A DNA stretch of 64,000 nucleotides from JALZKA01 sp963786495 (lineage in GTDB: Bacteria; Actinomycetota; Thermoleophilia; Solirubrobacterales; 70-9). The notes beneath the pieces were generated by a model, which saw only the letters and a list, made by a program, of their open reading frames with translations, searched no databases and was not told where the DNA came from. This document shows positions 60,341 to 64,000 of this stretch, one piece after another (the stretch's first letter is position 1; each line of letters opens with the position of its first letter). The DNA lies in assembly GCA_963786495.1 (NCBI GenBank), contig CAWAZL010000008.1, forward strand, positions 62,001 to 126,000, given 5' to 3'. The position numbers were made by a program, and so were the translations under genes.

Positions 60341-60663
60341 AGCAGGCCTGTAAGCCGGATTCTGTCGTGCGCTGTCATCTATCTATGCGCCCTACCTGGA
60401 TCTCGCCGGGCCGGGTCATCGATCCTGCTTGGGCTTGCACCTGACGGGGTTTGGCTAGCCGCCACGTCACCGTGGCGCTGGTGCGCTCTTACCGCACCGT
60501 TTCATCCTTGCCTGTACGCCCCACGCGTGTCGGGCGCCATCGGCGGTTTGATTTCTGTTCCACTTTCCCGCGGGTTTCCCCGGGTCGGCGTTACCGACCG
60601 TCGTGCCCTACGGTGTCCGGACTTTCCTCGAGAGTCACCTCCCGCGACTGCGCAGCCTGCGTG
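60341..60663 (-). ncRNA. rnpB: RNase P RNA (bacterial class A)
   Basis: The minus strand carries hallmark sequences in order: GGAAAGTCCGGACACCGTAG (P4 region) near 60630-60605, and near the 3' end ACAGAATCCGGCTTACAGGC. The 5' GCAGGC (60660-60655) can pair with the 3' GCCTGC (60347-60342) as helix P1. The length of ~323 nt is within the class A range. It is the catalytic RNA of tRNA 5' maturation. Ends are approximate. Confidence 0.92.
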
Positions 60664-60707
60664 GACAATGGTACGGCGTGGAAGCAGGCAGTGCGGAAGC
60701 GTCAATC

Positions 60708-60784
60708 GGGCGGGACGAAAAGCACCTATCCCATCGAGTGTGAGATAACGGGACACATAGGGCCGCCAGATCACTCTCGGCGAG
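60708..60784. repeat. Dispersed repeat, partial copy A3
   Basis: GGGACGAAAAGCACCTAT leads into CGAGTGTGAGATAACGGGAC and ACATAGGGCCGCCAGATCAC. It aligns with the right half of 46345-46511 and with the start of 27851-27940. It lies upstream of the STAS gene and of the rnpB 5' end, with no coding frame. Confidence 0.65.
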
Positions 60785-60844
60785 TCTTGCCTCCCATTGC
60801 TCGGTCGAGGTGTCAGATCCGGTGCGTCCGGGGTAAGGGGTCGC

Positions 60845-61209
60845 ATGGCCAACGGGTCAATTCGGGGGAGCCGTTTGATGACGGCCTCTACTCGATTCAG
60901 ATCGAGGGCGACTTCGATGCCGCGATGCGGGACACGGGGATCGCCGTGACCGAGGCCGCACTGGACGACGACCCGCGGGCGATCCTGGTCGACGTCAAGC
61001 GCTGCACCTTTCTCGACTCGACCGCGCTCGCTGTGATCCTGGGCGCCCGACAGCGCGCGCTGGACGCGGGCATCGGGTTCGCCCTCGTCGGCCACAACCC
61101 CACGATCGACCGAACCTTCGAGCTGACGGGCCTGGGCGAAGAGCTAGAGATCCTCTCGGACACCGACGAGGCGATCCGCCTGCTCGCGTCGACGCTAGCT
61201 GAGCTCTGA
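60845..61209 (+). CDS. STAS-domain (anti-sigma-factor antagonist) protein with a one-base indel near its start
   Basis: The preferred start is ATG 60845 after AAGGGG, and the ORF from residue ~9 on continues in the adjacent frame after one G is added to the G5 run 60864-60868. The result is M-A-N-G-S-I-R-G-E-P-F-D-D-G-L-Y-S-I, then a STAS domain with D-V-K-R-C-T-F-L-D-S-T-A-L-A-V-I-L, whose Ser is the phosphorylation site of anti-anti-sigma proteins. Length 121 aa. It probably binds an anti-sigma kinase; no partner gene is adjacent. Confidence 0.82.
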
Positions 61210-61433
61210 GCCGCAGCCGGCGCATGGCTGTGCGGCGCGGATCGCGCCCCCGCAGACAGGGCACTCGGCGGTGCCCACGCTCGACGAGCCCGGTCCAGGC
61301 AGACGAGATCCGCTCGTCAAGGGTCCGCGCGCCCTGGCTCGAACATCTGGCGAGCCTCGAGGTGCTGGAAACGGCGCGGCCGGTCGTTCCCTCGGAAGAG
61401 GCGCTGCCGCTCCTTTTGGGAAACCGAAGCCAT
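61195..61433 (-). pseudogene. Small zinc-ribbon protein downstream of lexA, two frameshifts (probably indels)
   Basis: ATG 61433 follows the lexA stop by one base. Frames in sequence read M-A-S-V-S-Q-K-E-R-Q-R-L-F-R-G-N-D, L-D-E-R-I-S-S-A-W-T-G-L-V-E-R-G, and T-A-E-C-P-V-C-G-G-A-I-R-A-A-Q-P-C-A-G-C-G. The two C-x2-C pairs form a zinc ribbon. Removing one C near 61322 and one G near 61270 gives a 78-aa protein. It is translationally coupled to lexA and overlaps the 3' end of the STAS gene. Function unknown. Confidence 0.65.
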
Positions 61434-61434
61434 C

Positions 61435-62037
61435 TCACACGCTCCGGAAGACCCCGACGACCTTGCCGAGGAGGGTGGCTTCGCGGGTGCGGATCGGCTT
61501 GTAGGCGGCGTTCTCGGGCTGGAGGCGAATCTGGTCCTTTTCGCGGAAGAAGCGCTTGACGGTGGCCTCGTGCTCGAGCAGGGCGACGACGATCTCGCCG
61601 TTCGACGCGTCGTCCGTCTGCTTTACGACCACGTAGTCGCCGGCCAGGATTCCCGCGTCCTTCATGGAGTCGCCCTTGACCCTCAGGATGTAGTCCCCCT
61701 CCTCCCCGCCGATCATGTCCGGCAGCTCGAGGTACTCCTCGATGTTCTCCTCGGCAAGGAGCGGCTCGCCTGCGGCGACCTCGCCGACGACCGGGAGGCC
61801 CCGGCCTGCCAGCTTCTGCTTGGTCTTCTCGACAAGCAGCTCGATCGCCCGCGGCTTGGTGGGGTCGCGGCGCAGGAGCCCGATCTTTTCGAGGTTCGCC
61901 AGGTGGGCGTGGACGGTCGAAGAGGACGTGAGCCCCACGGCCTTGCCGATCTCGCGCACGGTGGGCGGGTAGCCGGTCTTCGCCGCGTATTTGCGGATGT
62001 AGTCGAAGATTTCCTTCTGGCGCTTGGTCAGGTCCAT
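61435..62037 (-). CDS. lexA: LexA repressor
   Basis: A 200-aa protein from ATG 62037, preceded by AGGAGGAGCCGC. The winged helix (about 1-65) has K-R-Q-K-E-I-F-D-Y-I-R and P-P-T-V-R-E-I-G-K-A-V-G-L-T-S-S-S-T-V. The S24 peptidase domain has the cleavage site A-A-G (about 88-90), catalytic Ser in G-D-S-M-K-D-A-G-I and the catalytic Lys in V-V-V-A-L-L-E-H-E-A-T-V-K-R-F. LexA represses the SOS regulon until RecA stimulates self-cleavage. A LexA box lies at 62076-62088, so it regulates itself. Confidence 0.96.
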   Translation of the reverse strand: MDLTKRQKEIFDYIRKYAAKTGYPPTVREIGKAVGLTSSSTVHAHLANLEKIGLLRRDPTKPRAIELLVEKTKQKLAGRGLPVVGEVAAGEPLLAEENIEEYLELPDMIGGEEGDYILRVKGDSMKDAGILAGDYVVVKQTDDASNGEIVVALLEHEATVKRFFREKDQIRLQPENAAYKPIRTREATLLGKVVGVFRSV

Positions 62038-62075
62038 GATGCGGCTCCTCCTAGCGGGAATCGTGGCGAAGACGG

Positions 62076-62088
62076 GAACACATGTTCG
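62076..62088. promoter_or_regulatory. LexA box upstream of lexA
   Basis: GAACACATGTTCG, 38 nt upstream of the lexA start, is identical over 13 nt to the site at the radical SAM gene. The full motif is one base short of the perfect CGAAC-N4-GTTCG (GGAAC here). Autoregulation of lexA is standard. Confidence 0.85.
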
Positions 62089-62175
62089 TAGAGTAGCCAC
62101 CCCTCCGGACGGATGTCAAGTCGGTCGACCCCCGGCGCACGCTCGCACCCGTGGATACACTGGCCGCTCCCTCAA

Positions 62176-62262
<87 letters not shown>

Positions 62263-62275
62263 CTACGATCGACCG

Positions 62276-62662
62276 ATGAAGGTTGAAAAGACGGACTTCA
62301 TCGCCATCCCAGTCCGCGACTACGAGAAGGCGAAGGACTTCTACGGGAACACCCTCGGACTCGAGTTCGGAAAGCAGTGGGGCAACATGCCCGCCGGCGA
62401 GTTCGAGACCGGCAACCTGACGATCGCGCTGATGCAGCCCGACGCGTTCGGGATGGAGTTCTCGCCGCATCGCTTCCCGGTCGCCCTGCGCGTCGCCGAC
62501 GTCGAAGCCGCCCGCGCCGAGCTCGAGGGCAAGGGAGTCAAGTTCATGGGCGACACCATCGACTCCGGCGTCTGCCACCAGGCGATCTTCGAAGACCCCG
62601 ACGGGAACATGCTCGACCTCCATAACCGGTACGCGCCGGAAGGCGCCGGGCCCGGCAGCTGA
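62276..62662 (+). CDS. VOC (glyoxalase) family protein
   Basis: A 128-aa protein from ATG 62276, 13 nt after the tRNA gene; the longer frame runs through the tRNA and is rejected. The start V-E-K-T-D-F-I-A-I-P-V-R-D-Y-E-K-A-K-D-F-Y and the end H-Q-A-I-F-E-D-P-D-G-N-M-L-D-L-H fit single-domain glyoxalase-like proteins. Substrate unknown. Confidence 0.85.
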   Translation: MKVEKTDFIAIPVRDYEKAKDFYGNTLGLEFGKQWGNMPAGEFETGNLTIALMQPDAFGMEFSPHRFPVALRVADVEAARAELEGKGVKFMGDTIDSGVCHQAIFEDPDGNMLDLHNRYAPEGAGPGS

Positions 62663-62665
62663 CGG

Positions 62666-63634
62666 CTACCCGCCCAGGTCCGTAAGCCACGCGCTCGACA
62701 GCGCGGGGATCTCGCGGCCGGAATCGACGCCGCGGACCGATCGCTCGATGCCGAGGAACGTCTCGCCCGGGCTTTTCAGCACGCTCAGGAGCGGGTCCTC
62801 CCGCGCTTGATCCGCCTGCGCGGGCTTGAGCTCGTCGGCGAGCTGCGCCTCGCCCGCGTCGAGCATCGCCAGGCGGAGGCTCGGCGAAGGGCTGATCTGA
62901 AGCTCGACCTGGTCCAGCGCCGGCCCCAGTTCGACCTTGGCCGATGAGCCCCACCACCCCGTGTTGCGCGCCAGGAGCACCCGGCTTGACTCGCGTTCAC
63001 GGAGCTCGAACGCGCCCGTGCCGGTCTGCGAGGGGCGGGTGACGACGGCGCCATCGCCGGAAGACGGTTGCAGGGCCGAAGGCGAGACGATGCCCAGCTG
63101 AGGGATCGACAGGCGCTTCGGAAAATCCGGGTCGGGGGTGGCAAGGGCAAACCTGACCTCTCCTGGGCTGGGAGCGTCGACCGAGACGAGGCTGGGCAGG
63201 AGCGCCCGGCCGGCGGCGGTCGTCAGCCACCTCGTCGCATTCGCCTGGACCGCGGCCGCGTTGAACGGCGTCTCGTCGTCTGAGAAGAACACTCCATCGC
63301 GAAGCCGGAAGGTCCAAACGGTGTCGCCGTCCGAGCTCTGGGAGTTCGCGACGAGCCCGGGAACCCGCCGCTCAACGTCGAAGGGGCCCGCCACCTTCGC
63401 GGTCAGCGGCTCGTTCACCTGGCGCACCAGGATCTCCTCGGATCGACTGGTCGCCTCGAGCGGATCGGTGCTCAGGACCGGGTCGGCGACGGTCCACACG
63501 AGCGTCCCGCCCTCACCCGCAGGCGTCGCGCTCGACACCGCCGGGGTTTCCTCGTCGTCTCCCCCGCCGCATCCCGCTAGCGCGCATGCCAATAGGGCCG
63601 CGCAGAGCCCGCCCAGCCGTGTGAGCGCGGGCAT
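62666..63634 (-). CDS. ABC-transporter solute-binding lipoprotein (SBP family 5-like)
   Basis: A 322-aa lipoprotein with lipobox L-A-G-C (Cys about 22) and an acidic linker. The fold is that of periplasmic peptide-binding proteins of family 5 (V-N-E-P-L-T-A, T-F-R-L-R-D-G-V-F-F-S-D-D-E, T-G-T-G-A-F-E-L), but it is shorter (usual ~500-550 aa) and ends after ~300 residues, so the second lobe is mostly missing. No transporter genes are adjacent. It could be a remnant or a distinct, short member. It lies 13 nt after secG on the same strand. Confidence 0.75.
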   Translation of the reverse strand: MPALTRLGGLCAALLACALAGCGGGDDEETPAVSSATPAGEGGTLVWTVADPVLSTDPLEATSRSEEILVRQVNEPLTAKVAGPFDVERRVPGLVANSQSSDGDTVWTFRLRDGVFFSDDETPFNAAAVQANATRWLTTAAGRALLPSLVSVDAPSPGEVRFALATPDPDFPKRLSIPQLGIVSPSALQPSSGDGAVVTRPSQTGTGAFELRERESSRVLLARNTGWWGSSAKVELGPALDQVELQISPSPSLRLAMLDAGEAQLADELKPAQADQAREDPLLSVLKSPGETFLGIERSVRGVDSGREIPALSSAWLTDLGG

Positions 63635-63647
63635 GCCGCAGGCCCGC

Positions 63648-63872
63648 TTAGAGCTTGAGAAGGACGAGCGTGTTCAGCGCGAACACGATCGCGAAGAAGA
63701 TCGTCCAGCGGTCGAGGTTGCGCTCGACCAGCGAGCCGCCCGCGAAGGAGCCGCCACCGCCACCGATGCCGAAGGCGCCGGAGAGGCCCGCGTCCTTGCC
63801 CGAGTGGAGCAGGACGAGGATGATCAGGATGATCGAGACGAACACCTGGACGACTTGAAGGATCGCTTCCAT
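63648..63872 (-). CDS. secG: SecG preprotein translocase subunit
   Basis: A 74-aa protein with two membrane helices and the conserved cytoplasmic loop L-L-H-S-G-K-D-A-G-L-S-G-A-F-G-I-G-G-G. It is an auxiliary subunit of the SecYEG channel. Size and layout are typical. It is followed by a solute-binding lipoprotein gene and preceded by a partial CDS. Confidence 0.93.
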   Translation of the reverse strand: MEAILQVVQVFVSIILIILVLLHSGKDAGLSGAFGIGGGGGSFAGGSLVERNLDRWTIFFAIVFALNTLVLLKL

Positions 63873-63884
63873 CGCCGGGCGATT

Positions 63885-64000
63885 CTAGAGGCTTGGGCCA
63901 GCCGACCGGCCGCGCTTCTCAAGCGCGTCGATCTCGCGCAGGATCTCGATCGCCTCGCGCCGGAGGTCCGCGTCGGCCCGTGCCCAGTCGGCCTGGCTGA
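63885..64000 (-). CDS. Partial CDS at the right edge (C-terminus only)
   Basis: The last ~38 codons of a minus-strand gene that runs off the right edge, ending at TAG 63887-63885. The sequence D-W-A-R-A-D-A-D-L-R-R-E-A-I-E-I-L-R-E is a charged helix; the end is A-G-P-S-L. It is 12 nt upstream of the secG start. I cannot name the protein from this fragment. Confidence 0.5.
   Translation of the reverse strand, partial: SQADWARADADLRREAIEILREIDALEKRGRSAGPSL

Noticed and set aside
60451..60844. Long N-terminal extension of the STAS reading frame
   Set aside because: It runs through rnpB and the repeat region; the real start is at 60845 after one indel.

Overview
The window is GC-rich (about 65-70%) with short intergenic gaps, Shine-Dalgarno starts and many 4-nt ATGA overlaps. 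The gene content points to an actinobacterium of the Thermoleophilia/Solirubrobacterales type. The evidence is several secreted proteins that begin with a VALGGxAxA-type signal followed by decapeptide repeats, several secreted CP...GGG...GW...AxC repeat proteins, a mycobacterial-style radical SAM protein (Rv2578c family), an Actinobacteria/Firmicutes-type LexA box (CGAAC-N4-GTTCG) and class A RNase P RNA. The taxonomic call is inference from gene style; no 16S rRNA gene is present.

Layout. 1-1.1 kb: the 5' end of a GTP-dependent PEP carboxykinase gene and a BASS-family transporter. 1.2-11.3 kb: a minus-strand operon-like run of a secreted decapeptide/C1q-like protein, a Tat-exported 1129-aa protein, an unrecognised 1363-aa protein and a PQQ-type sugar dehydrogenase lipoprotein. 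11.5-13.8 kb: a succinate-CoA-ligase-like beta/alpha pair with a small ferredoxin-like protein. 13.8-18.6 kb: a second decapeptide protein, a SnoaL-like protein and a very large LuxR (LAL) regulator. 18.7-23.5 kb: AMP-forming acyl-CoA synthetase, an acetate permease pair (DUF485/ActP) and an MFS transporter. 23.5-31.8 kb: small enzymes (cupin, MBL hydrolase, FMN reductase, VOC proteins), a winged-helix ATPase, the radical SAM gene with a LexA box, and an mhq-like quinone/aromatic module (esterase, ring-cleaving dioxygenase, divergent MarR). 32.3-38.4 kb: a PAS-PAS-GGDEF-EAL protein, a DUF255 thioredoxin-fold protein, SnoaL-like proteins and a small winged-helix regulator. 38.5-43.7 kb: surface proteins (an LPFTG-anchored protein, an ice-binding protein with Ig-like repeats, another Ig-like protein). 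43.9-46.3 kb: a GAF-LuxR regulator divergent from an MpsC/ECF sigma pair. 46.5-51.4 kb: DUF1800, DUF1501 and cupredoxin, a ZIP transporter, PhzF and a Tudor-like protein. 51.5-58.5 kb: a seven-member cassette of secreted proteins. 58.5-64 kb: glnA, rnpB, STAS, lexA with a zinc-ribbon gene, tRNA-Leu(GAG), a VOC protein, a solute-binding lipoprotein and secG.

Two window-wide signals stand out. First, eight genes carry one-base frameshifts whose correction restores textbook family sequence. Several lie in G runs, so they look more like base-calling indels than decay. A ninth, 5'-truncated reading frame also changes frame. Second, the intergenic regions hold a dispersed composite palindromic repeat family (26979-27160, 27851-27940, 37630-37678, 42505-42534, 43812-43860, 46345-46511, 60708-60784).

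Regulatory DNA visible in the sequence includes a 36-nt element (33/36 identical) shared by the leaders of the two largest decapeptide proteins, two MarR operators, two LexA boxes, TTTAGACT iterons upstream of the ATPase gene, and four tandem 18-mers upstream of the GAF-LuxR gene.
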